From Echinococcus granulosus (taxonomy: Eukaryota > Platyhelminthes > Cestoda > Cyclophyllidea > Taeniidae): DNA of 64,000 bases. Position numbers and translations under genes: made by a program. The DNA lies in assembly GCF_000524195.1 (NCBI RefSeq), contig NW_020170382.1, positions 791,661 through 855,660 on the forward strand. Reading direction: 5' to 3'. The notes under the pieces were generated by a model. It saw only the letters and a list, made by a program, of their open reading frames with translations, did not search any database and was not told the origin of the DNA. Shown here in pieces: positions 1 to 11,000 of the stretch; the stretch's first letter is position 1, and the number at the start of each line of letters is the position of its first letter.

Positions 1-94
1 NNNNNNNNNNNNNNNNNNNNNNNNNNNNNNNNNNNNNNNNNNNNNNNNNNNNNNNNNNNNNNNNNNNNNNNNNNNNNNNNNNNNNNNNNNNNNN
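1..94. other. Assembly gap (N run)
   Basis: The first 94 positions are N. The gap ends directly in a GTT microsatellite, so the assembly probably stopped in the repeat. Confidence 0.99.
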
Positions 95-95
95 G

Positions 96-177
<82 letters not shown>
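95..177. repeat. (GTT)n microsatellite
   Basis: About 27 uninterrupted GTT units directly follow the N gap. The array touches the gap, so its true length is unknown. No reading frame flanks it, so it is not evidence of a polyglutamine or polyasparagine coding tract. Confidence 0.97.
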
Positions 178-3100
178 CTGGTTCCAGGCCTTTGAAGTAG
201 TGAAAATAGTCTTGTAAGGCAGTAAAATGATTCGTACAATTTTACGGTAATGCAGAAAATCTTTCTTGGATATTTTCCTTCTTAAAATAATCACAATTAC
301 AATCTCCGATTCTTTTTAAATTAGACGCGAGCTTGACAATTCCACACCCAGCCCTAGACACCTCCAGTTTAATTACACTGGGATTTCCCAACTCTCTATT
401 TTGAATGTATTCATGGGCTTGTCTACTATCAAGGAAAGGCTGCGATTACGCTTGTTAAATATTAAGAGAACACGAAAAATGAAGAGTTTTTGCAATGACG
501 AGCCGCGACGTCGTCTTGAAGGGACAGATTCTTCCGATGGCTAGTCGCAGTCACTTCGGATGAAGTTTTCTTTCACATCTCCTAGTTGTATCGGATAGTA
601 CCAATTCCCAATTCTTTAGTCTAGGGCAAAAAGTTTCATTGAAGGCAATCTTGTTCTCAGTCTACAGCACTCATAAAGCATGGTCTTTTGAGGACATTCA
701 ATGCAAAGTCCACTTGACCTCGGAATAGTCAGGTCAATTCGCATTACAGGCCTGAAAGTACAAAACATAGGTCGGCGTTCATCTATAGTATGAAGGAGGA
801 TCACTTTAGCAAACTTGTGGCCTTTACAGCCTGTCTTCTCCTCTCAATGCATTTGACATCTATTTGCATAGTGACCACCGTGACCTTCCCTTCGGATTTC
901 TCATCCTTCACGTCAGTCACTGCTGAGGATCTTGAATTAACTAATCAGTAGCAATAAGTAGACTTGAAGTAGACTTAAAGCATTCAACTTCAAGCTAATT
1001 ATCGCCAGAATTAAGCTACCCTTTAAACCGCTTCTACACGTATACCGCACCTTCACCAACTGCTACAGGATTTTGGCGTACTTAAAACGATTTGAATCTC
1101 ATAATGCAGATAAGTGTGAATCTTGTCCATCAAGATTAACTCGTGTTCTATCGAAAACGTATAAAATGACAAGGATATACTACAGTGCAAAATTATAAAG
1201 AGCATCGACGGACTGACGCAAATCCGCCTCTGCTTTATGCTGCATGCCCATGAACAGTTACATGCATTTTCCAGGATCCCCATTAGACAACAAGTCATGG
1301 CAGCTAGCTTTAGTGGAAATCTCACGGACTTTTTGATAACCTGGTTTCTACCCCAAATCAGGTCCGAATATTCGTGGGTTCGCAGAGAGACACATCAAAG
1401 AGCAGCGGTTGTGACATCGCTGCCTCGCCTTCATTGGCGCCTTTCTACTGCCCCAGGTAAACACGGAGAATTCGTGCGGATCAAATTTACAGTAACAGAG
1501 GCTATTAGGCATAAATATTGTAACTTGATAGTACTGCAAAGACACGATTTTGATAGTGCCCAATTTACGACAAAAGTGTGCGCTGTATTGTCAAAAGGAG
1601 CTAATTGCCTTCACGCCCTCTTTTCCACTGGTTGCCTTTTAACCATTAAGCTGGCAAATGTCTATCAAATCTGCCGATTTGCATTTCTCTTAACCTTGCC
1701 TTGTGATAAGAACAATAAGTATTAAGTATTTATGAAACTTAGTGTTTAGGATTGGAGAAATCGCTATAAGCCCCTATCTGCTTTAGAGAGGAAAGTAGGG
1801 ATATTGTCCCAAGGGGATAGGGACTGCGAAAAGTGTTCATTAAAAATGAATTTTCGTGTCTGCATTCAGGAGTGGCGTCCTAGAGGACAGACAGCTCTTT
1901 GTTGGATAAGTTCACACTGTTTCATGTGCAGGCAAATCACCGGTGATTGGTTGTCGAAAACACATCAACTTCGTACGTCCCAGTGGATTTTCACTTCGCC
2001 TTATGCTAGAGATTGGTTTATTGCTTCTGATATCAAAGTGTATAGCAGAGGTGGATGTTTGAGAGAATATCTGAGTGCGATTCAATAATTCACATCAAGT
2101 CGTAGATAATCAACACCACCTATGCAGACAATTCTTCAAAAGGGATTATTGGTTTAATGAAATCCAGCAGTAGCCAATTTCTATTTGGTGTACCAGATTT
2201 GTAGCATCTACACTAAATTAATTGAAGTTGCAAACTTTCCTGCTGTTGGTAATTAGTCCATTTTGAACGCAAACGTACTCAGTACACTCCAATGTGTTAG
2301 GATTTAAATAAGTAGACAGTTGAATGACAACAATTTAAGTCCAAGCGCGACTGGCAAGTTCAAAGGTTACTTCACCGCTTTTTGGGTACCACAAAAATTA
2401 TAAGCATGTTCATTTTTGGCTAAAAGGAGTGTAGGCTACACTATAAATTGTTTATTGCTAGGCCTTATTAAATCCGGTCCCTTTACAATCACAAATCATT
2501 TGCTCTACCATTTCTCCTTGACAGGGTACCACATTGACCCATAAGGCATAACTGTCTCCAAACGCTTGGCTCCTGGTTTCGATAGTTTTTAGGCGTTGCA
2601 TCAATTACTAAAATTTGCTGGCATTATTTTTGCAGGAAAAAGACATATACTGAGGGATATTAATCATTTGAAAGGGATTAAACAGACTAAGTTGTCATTA
2701 AGGGAGTAGTATCTTACTGTGCCACATGCCTGGGATGCTGCCAACCACTGATAACTTTACTGTAAACTGCAAGGTTATTCTCATCAAAGAAAACTGAAAG
2801 CAAAGAGATCGCATATGTGACTCATTTATAAATCCTCACATACACTGTTGCCCTATGCCCAGACTGCGTGTGAAATGAGGGTTTGCAGCCAGAGATGTCA
2901 AAAGGCTACTTGGAATTAAAATCAACTTAGTAAATTGAATTTATCTTCTTCTTTTTAAATTTCAGTAACTTGAATAACAACATTAATGGTAAATTACATT
3001 CCAATTTATTAAATTACTGTACACAGGTGTTTTATGCATGCCTTGCCTTAAAAGAAGATGAAATATAACCAATAGTAACTTCAATAGAAATTTTTTTGTA

Positions 3101-4797
3101 TTTCAATTTGTGGCAAACCAAAAATTCAAAAAAATGAAAAAATGTGATTAGGGAGTGCGTTAGAATATTGGTCGTAACAATATAACTTTGCATTTACAAA
3201 AAGTGGGAAGTTTATCCATTTTTACGAAGGGAATTCATACACAGCACTTTACCACACTTCCCTTGATAGAAGCAACGCAGACTATTTCTTACTTGGTCAT
3301 AAAAGGTGATTAAAAAATGCATATTAGTCCCTGGCATGACAAAAAAATGACTTCAAAAAGATCAGGAAAATATTTGTAGGTTTTAGTTAATGCTGGCGTT
3401 TCTTAAAAGTCAAGATATACTTGTGTAGCTGTTTCTTAAATGACCTACCCACGCCGAAAAATCTTTTAACAGTTAACACTGATTCAAAATTAAACAAACT
3501 TATGTCATCAATTAGCAAATTTCAAACCCAACTTTTAGGTGAATACAGATATTAAATTCAAACAAGTTTAAATCACCATCTGCAAAAATTTTGCCTCCAA
3601 AATTGTAACAAATGCAAATGTAAGGGAGAATATATGCATAAAGCAAAACTTACATTTAACTTTTTTATTTAACTTTTTAGCTCTTCAGAATTCTTTGCAG
3701 ATAGCGTTGCAAAATTGAGTTATTGATGCATACTTTGGAAATTGTTATTGCCATTAAAATAAAAAAATGTGTATTATAAGGTTTACTATCTATGGTTTAA
3801 CCATTTAGCCTTGTAGCTTTAACCTCTGTTAAAACATTTTATTTGATAATACATGCTGGAAAATAAGTTTCGCGCACCAATAGAGTTCAAACCAATTTTA
3901 ACAAGTAAAACTGTGCATTGAATGTGCCAAAAGTGACCGTATTTTATTAAAATTCTTATGGTAAACTTTAAATTTGCTTTAACAAAAAAACGGCATCAAG
4001 TTTTACATGCATCTTTTACATCTTGGCTTTATAAGTAACAAGTCTTGAAACAATAAGGGTAAAAGTCCTTTAGAAAAAACAACATAATTATGATCAGAAC
4101 TTTAAAGTGCAAAAAAGTTTTTAAGGCTACTTAAAGCAAAATTTTTTTGTCAGTTTGGAAGAACTTAGGTACTTAATAAGTTAATCTGGTAGTCGGCGAT
4201 TTGTTTAGAGCATGAGCTGGAACAACAATCTCGAATGAAACAACACTTACCAAAAAAGATGTTAAAATGCCAAAGCTGAAGATGCGCACAGGATATCCTC
4301 ATGGTTATTTCAGACCATTTTTGCATAATTGAAACCACGTTATCCCCATTTACTTTTATAAAGCGGACATGATTCTGAGGTCAAAAACACACGTAAGTTG
4401 ACAAAGTATAACAAATAAAGCGAAACAAATTCCTTCTTTAAGTAGCTCTTATTAGTTATTTAAAGACCAAATCATTGTAAAGCAAATATTATAACACGCT
4501 AAATTTTAGCTGTTATCTGTAAATGCAGCAATCTATATTACCCTCCCCATTAAAATAAATGCACTTTGGTATTAACTTCTAACTTTCGCAGAAGATTACT
4601 TCAACGTTTTCTACAAGGTTACAACATTAAAGCTTAGTGGATCGCCTTGGCGAATTGTTTGACCCTTATTATAATTGTGCGACACGTAAGCATTCGCGTG
4701 CTGTATTTTTGCCAAGATGAGTGACTTTCAGGCCAACGCAGAGCTTGAAACCTTTTTACGGAAGAATTCGTTGCCACCATACGGAAGAAATGAGGTT
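178..4797. other. Non-coding region, AT-rich in its second half
   Basis: I see no gene here. The longest open frames (for example 1237-1725, 162 codons) have no recognisable domain, no start-site context and no partner exon. From about 2.9 to 4.7 kb the sequence becomes strongly AT-rich, with many short A and T runs. No terminal repeats or RNA gene could be recognised. Confidence 0.6.
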
Positions 4798-4801
4798 GCT
4801 G

Positions 4802-4998
4802 TGTAATGTGATGGTCGTTTGTCCCTCAGTATTGGTGGGGCGCCACTTTGGTAATTTTGAATTAGCCTTCTTGTACCACGCTGGGTGGGCCGGCCTTTGG
4901 GCCATGCCAGTAGCCCAAACACCTTCTCCGTGCTAAATATATATTTTGCCCAAGTAGTGCGTCTTCCTTCGCCTTCAGGGAAGTCCCAGGACGCTACA
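4802..4998 (+). mobile_element. Solo LTR of TRIM family, with target-site duplication
   Basis: This 197-bp sequence is the reverse complement of the LTRs seen at 5690, 41016 and 59674. It runs from TGTAAT to GCTACA on the + strand. It is flanked on both sides by the 4-bp repeat GCTG (4798-4801 and 4999-5002), as expected for a target-site duplication left by an LTR element whose two LTRs have recombined into one. By the polypurine and primer-site logic given for the full elements, the element's sense strand here is +. Confidence 0.85.
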
Positions 4999-5689
4999 GC
5001 TGGCATTGCCAGAATGCCATGCCTAAGGGTCCAACTTAAGAAGACATTTGCATCTGCAAAATCAAACACAGATTAAGCAAACCACTGTAGCATTACATCA
5101 AATTATAATGATGCATAAAACATCCGTTTAAATGGCGATTTACTTAACTAGAGTACTTTCTAAGAAAATCGTATTTGCAAAGTATTTTGCTATAAACCGA
5201 GTTCTACACTACGGAGCTTCTCTCAGTTAATAAGCTGTGGCTTTTGGTTATCGCAAATCTACATTTATTAAGCTTTAAAAGCTTTAAGTTCTGCATGATA
5301 AATGCATGGGTGAGTCATTGATTCTGTTTATGTCCTGATTTTAACGCAGAAACGAATGCATTATTTTGGTTAATTTTGGCAAGAAGTGAGTAGTTTTCGC
5401 AATTTTTATCCAATAAGATAACATACCATATGGACAGAATATATAAATATTCAGTATACTGTAGGACCTGGCCAGATCCCCTCTTCCTGGCCTTCATATT
5501 CTTAGAACACGCATGGTGATTTGCTTTTTTCATGTTTTTTGGGTAAAACAAATGAGGAGAGCAGGTGCAAGTTTAGAGAGGATTGGACGCGGTTTCTTTC
5601 TTCGGGTCGCGGGATGTTGACTCCTCCTCAGTCCCGAGGTTCAACTTTTCTCTCCGCCAACTCTCTCAAAGGAGCATTTTTAAGACATA

Positions 5690-6656
5690 TGTAGCGTCCC
5701 GATATCTCCCTGAAGACGAATGAAGACACGGTACTCGGGCAGAATATATATTCAGCACGGAGAAGGTGTCTGGGCTATTGGCATGGCCTAAAAGGCCAGC
5801 CCACCCAGTGAGGTACAAGGGGGCTACTTCAAAGTACGGAAGTGGCGCCTCACCAGAACCGAGGGATAAACCACTATCGTATTACATAGCCTCCCTCCTC
5901 TTTTGAGCGTTGTTCCCGGCGCTCCAGCAGGTCAACCCCCCGGCGTCAGCCATTACAACGAAGTCGGTGCTGTAAAGAAACACTCGCGATCCGACTGTGC
6001 CAGTCACCAAATTAGGGCGCAGCTAGAAGATATTTGACCTCAACGTCACTGATCCCTCTTGGCAACTTAACTGGATCTGGAGTTTCGTCCGGCTTGGAAA
6101 CTTGATTCAGAAATAAAGAATTGTGTTAACCATTGTGCCTGTCCATAGATAGATGTAGAAACATTGGCAGGTCCATGGGGTGTTTCGGGTCTGTTCCTCC
6201 TTGCCACGTTGTTCCCACCTTAGAGGGTAGGGGAAGTCTGTAACGAAACTTGAGGTAGTTCATGGCTAGTATCTCCTCAGTTGTTAACAACTTTCTGCAG
6301 AACACGGAACTGAGATAGATGTCTACGGTAGACGTCAACTTCAACCCCTCAATTAGGGGTTATCATTATTCTCCCATCCGTAGCATATGCACTTCTTCCA
6401 CTCCACTAAGGTTTATCACACAGAAGTGAAAAACAAGATACCTCCTTTGGGATCAGGTTCGCCTTCCACTGCTACCAATGCAGCGTCCCGAGACTTCTCT
6501 GACGACGAAGGAAGACAGTACTCAGCACAGAGAAGGTGTTTGGACTACCGGCATGGTCCAAAGGCTAGCCCACCCAGCGAGGTACAAGAAGGCTAATTGA
6601 AAAGTACAAAAGTGGGACCTCACCAATACCGAGGGATAAACCACCATCGTATTACA
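5690..6656 (-). mobile_element. Full TRIM element 1 (LTR - non-coding interior - LTR)
   Basis: Direct repeats at 5690-5886 and 6479-6656 flank an interior of 592 bp with no long ORF. A perfect 5-bp duplication ACATA lies at 5685-5689 and 6657-6661. On the minus strand the interior ends in a purine-rich tract (AAAAGAGGAGGGAGG) next to the LTR that starts TGTAAT. The opposite LTR, ending CTACA, is followed by TTGGTAGCAG, which resembles the start of the primer-binding site for animal initiator-Met tRNA. These marks set the sense strand as minus. Size, non-coding interior and paired LTRs fit a terminal-repeat retrotransposon in miniature, which needs reverse transcriptase and integrase from another element. 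Confidence 0.85.
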
Positions 6657-6661
6657 ACATA

Positions 6662-7666
6662 AGTATTGTAATTCAGTGAGAGTTGGGTCCGTTAACATGG
6701 CTAAGAAGCCAGCTTACCCAATGAAAGCACAATGGTCAAGACACAAAGTATCCCTTTATCAAAAATGAGAGTTAAACAATCAAACAACGTGTTACATAGG
6801 CTCACTCCCCTTGGACCTCCTTCCTCGTCAGTTAACAAAAATTAGTGGGTGTTGAAAATAACAAAATCGTGCCAATCAACTAATTTCTATACAACGGAAG
6901 AGATACTTGACCGTAGCGTCACTGATTTCTCCTGGCAACTCAACTGGATCTGCGATTTTGGTCCGTATGGGAAATGGATCCGGGGCAGGAAAATTGTGCT
7001 GGCCATGACCCTTGTCCACAGTTAGGTGTAAGAAACACTTGTCTAAAAGCAGATTACTGTAAGGGAGGACGGAATTTAACACAGTTCTGTGAGGATAGGA
7101 TTTTGCTTCTTATCCACTCTGACACGTTGCTGCCACCTTAGCGCTCCCCAGTCATATCTATTCAAGTTCCATTTAAATGGAAAAGAAGTGGCGAGAGTGC
7201 GATGTTTTCACACAATAAATATTGCAGGTAAGCAAATCTGTAACGAAACTTTTCCGGATGATTAAAGACTACTATCGCTTCTGTCGTTAATATTTTGGCT
7301 GTAGAACAGCAGAATGGAGTAGTTTTTATAGATTGAGGTCATTTTTAGCCCCACAGTCATTAGGCGTCACCGATTTTCTTATCTGTAACATTTACACTTC
7401 TTTCACCTGGCTAAAGTTAATCAGGATAATCATTCCTTAAGATCGGGTTTGCTTTCCGCTACTACTGATGCAGCTGCTCGACACCTTTTTTGAAACTGAA
7501 GAAAACGCAGTGCTTGGGCAGGAGATGTATGTCTTCAACGCTTAACAAAAGTTGGGGCCTCTGTTGTGGTCCGGAGGCTAACCCACCCAGCAAAGTTGCA
7601 ATAGTCAAGGCATACAGTGGCCCTTTACAAAAACCAAAAGATAAGCAGCCAACGCATCAAACTGCA
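6662..7666 (-). mobile_element. Older TRIM copy, truncated, abutting element 1
   Basis: 6662-6796 matches the downstream part of the LTR and ends GTTACA. It is followed by an interior of the same layout as the other elements (shared blocks near 6905-6950 and 7440-7468), and then by a second LTR-like copy from 7469 to about 7666. The sequence is more diverged than element 1. The left LTR lacks its first part, at exactly the side where element 1 ends, which suggests that element 1 inserted into it or that the two recombined. No coding capacity was found. Confidence 0.7.
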
Positions 7667-7962
7667 TTTTGCAGACTAACATTACCTTTACTTTTACATT
7701 TCTTGTTGAGTATCAAAGAGCCGGGTGACATATCCATTTTAGGTATTACATTTTCTCACAAAGATTTTTTATTTTCCCTATTGATCGATCACACCCTAAT
7801 ATGCCAGCCCAGTCTTTTGTTTTTTAATAGTACTTTTGTGCACTATCATCTTAGATAAGTTTGTTATTTGTTCAAACGACCTATGATCAACTTTATTAAT
7901 TTGAACCTTTGATGACCTTCAATCAAACGATAAACAGTCTGGTCGTCTATCTGTGTGCTTAG
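7667..7962 (+). promoter_or_regulatory. 5' flank of the ANKLE2-like gene with a 3' splice site at the ATG
   Basis: This segment has no ORF of note. It ends in a pyrimidine/G stretch and CTTAG immediately before the ATG at 7963. The AG could be a spliced-leader acceptor or the end of an intron with an upstream exon. No core promoter motif can be named with confidence. Confidence 0.4.
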
Positions 7963-8020
7963 ATGTCCGACAGTCCAGATGATTCGGATGATGAATTTTT
8001 CGATTGCACTGAGCCCTTTC
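7963..8020 (+). CDS. ANKLE2: ANKLE2-like exon 1
   Basis: Encodes the acidic start MSDSPDDSDDEFFDCTEPF and ends one base into a codon before GTGAGT. Reading on through the intron meets TGA after seven more codons, which is why the splice is required. Confidence 0.65.
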
Positions 8021-11000
8021 GTGAGTTTCTGCCACTCACCTGAAGCCTTTTTAGCTTCTAAATTTTACGCTGTCGCTGTTCCACGTTCCTCCCCTGGTGC
8101 CGGTCTTTTCGCCAATATTACACAAGCAAAATCCAGGCTTAGAAGTGTCAAGGGTTCTCGTTTAAAGGCGTTCGATTCGATACAGGATGCGAGTGACTAC
8201 TCCGCTTGTCCTGTGGCAGAAGGTTCTGAACATCCTTTGCCTATCCCAGAGGGCGAAATTGTAAAGTTTCCCAGCATCAGACAAGCAGATCTTCTGCGCT
8301 TAAGGAAATATATTGAAGCAAATGACATTGATTCGATTGAAAAATGTATATCAGATAATCCCATGTATCTCCTTACGGGCTACGATACGCCGACTATATT
8401 ACAGGTGAGCGGTCATTCCGTGGTGCTTCGTCCCATCTCTTAGTGAAGTACCTTCGTTTACATCTCATTGGCTGCCCGTGTTTCGATTTTAGCTGCGTTT
8501 TCCTTATAGTAACATGTAAATTGTTTACTGCTTTAGCTTGTATTTCGTTTCAATGCCATCCATATTGCGGCAAAATTGGGCCATGCGGATGTGATTAAAC
8601 TTATCATTTCGTATCTTGAGTCGTCTGAGTTTTGGGCTCGTATTTATCCCAACGCCGATGTACATACGGCTGGGGAGCGTCGACTACGCGTTTTGGACCT
8701 CTACTTAAACAGCCCTGAAACCGGCGTGAGTTTTTTTTTTACTCTGACTATTAATTCAGCACATTGTGAATTCTGTCAGGTTTTGGGTTACTTGTCCCAA
8801 CTTTGGGAATGCCTAAATAGCAGCTTTATTAGGTATACTATCCGTAGTGCTCTATGTTCCAAGGCTGTACTTTCACTCCTTTTGGTGATTTGAGCATTTT
8901 TTTAAGTAATACTTAAGTAAATGGTGGTGGTTAACTTCTCATCTGAACCAACTACTTTGTCACTACGAGGGCGATTTAAAATTTCGAAGTTCTCTAATTA
9001 AGTAAAATCTTGCGGTTTTGTACTTAGAATGCAAATTTTTGCTTATTAATTGCAATAGTCTTCATATTTTGTTTCAATGCAAGGCTACCTTGTTCAGTTT
9101 TCCCATGATTGGGTATCTTGCATAATTTGTTATTTAAATGAATTTAAATATACCTAAATTAGTGGCATAGTTGGAACTTTGTCCCTCTTTAATTTACCTC
9201 AGTATTCTCCCACGCATACACAAGCGTTCCCACCGTGACAGTCATTACCGTTGCTGTTTAAGTCTACTGAGCAGGATGGAAGGTGAATCGCTACCTCACC
9301 TTATAGATAAGACATCTATTTCAGTGCTTATGGTTCCCCCTCTCTTTGAAGGTCAGTCCATAATCATTTTAGCTCATTCAATTTACATTAACTTCTGGCA
9401 AGTTTTTAGTTAACTGTCACAATAAAGTGCCACTTCAAATCGTTTTTTTGGCCTTCATATTTTCATTCATTAGGTGACCTACTACTCCACAGCGTAGCTT
9501 ATTTGTCGTCCCATCAGCCTCAATGAAATGCTTCCTTCCGAAAGTCTTACCATTTCTTCATTTTTCGATCAGTAGGCAATTTGTTAAGCCTGGTACGGCA
9601 CCATGGAGTCTCTCTAATCCCCGCCCCCTTTATTCCTTTCACTGCAAAATAGCCCAATTAGTGATTCCGTGGGATAACGCGTCATCTGATTTCGGTGTCT
9701 TTCGGCTCAATTTTTTGGTGCTATCAAAGTAACATTGCTTTTCAATTTCAAAGAACTGTTGAGCCATGAGAAAATTATACATGTGTAGTAGTAGGGCAGA
9801 AGTAGAAGGTAGAGTTAGTAATTAGGTTATATTTTCGCCACTATATGCCTAATTATAGAGTCTCTCCACACCGCTACATCTGGCCAGCAAGTTCGGCCAC
9901 GTTGAATGTGTGCGTGTGTTGGCCAGTCATCCAGCCACCTTGCTAGATCTGCGCGACGCCTCCGGTGCCACGGCTCTCGATACCGCCTGCACCCGTCTCC
10001 TCGTTAACGAAAGCCTGTCGCTAGAACAGAAGTCTCTCCGTCGCCAGATCATTGCTCGGGCTCTCGATGAGCGGTACGTCCTCCCTTTTCCTTCTTCATT
10101 GGCACTGAGGCATTCTGGGCTGAAGAGATGGATATGTTTTCTGGGTTATTTTATTTTTGTTTGGCTTAGATCAGAACACTGCCCTCAAGGAATTATTGTG
10201 TCAGCATTCACATTTTTGAGCGATAGATCTATTTCTATATGAATAGTACGTCTCCACATCCATGCTTGTTATGATGGTATCCGCTGGTTTGAGATGTGAT
10301 TCTAGCTTCCTGACTTTTTCATTGTTATTGGGGTTTCAACAAATTTTATGGCTTCTTTTTCGTGAAATTCACTAATTATTTTCATAATGAAGGGGTAAGC
10401 TTGGTTTCAGAGATGTTTTGCATAGTTATTTGGGTTTGATACTCTCCCCGTCTTCCATGATCACCACAAGGTAATTCTCATAAAGATGTATGGTTCTGGT
10501 TTGACTCTAAAATCACTTCCAGGTGGAAGCCTTGGAATAGTATTGAAGTTGTTCGATGAATGTAACCTGTGTTGACCGATTCTTTCGACTGTAAGGCGGA
10601 TAGTTGTGGTCTCCTAGCTTTGGGTGACTTGAATAGGCAAAATTGTCCCTGAGTAGACATTTTTCTTGTAGCTCCCATGGCGAGTTTTAAATGTGGTGAG
10701 GCTAGGTTTCTGGTTTAGTTGCTAGATAAGCTATGTGTATCCTTCTCTTTTCTCTCTGTAGCTTTTGGATTCTGCTAGCTGGATAGGTAAGCTTACTATT
10801 AACAAATACATTTTGGTATACTTAATGTTCTTCTTGGCCTCTGCTTGATTTTTATCATTATTGTCATCTTTAGGATGGTAAATTTGAGGGAATCAGATGG
10901 ACTGTCCGCGTTTACTTTTTGCTTCATTTGTATTGTCCATTTAAGACGCTCACATGTGCAAATCTACTTAATTCTAATTTCAGATGGTATGCAGCTTAAT

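Noticed and set aside
1237..1725. 162-codon open frame near the start of the window
   Set aside because: No recognisable domain, no matching exon, and the opposite strand is also partly open. Most likely chance.
4728..5069. Minus-strand open frame of 113 codons (and a similar frame at 41784-42068)
   Set aside because: They lie inside TRIM LTRs or interiors, are not conserved as frames between copies, and are explained by the element.
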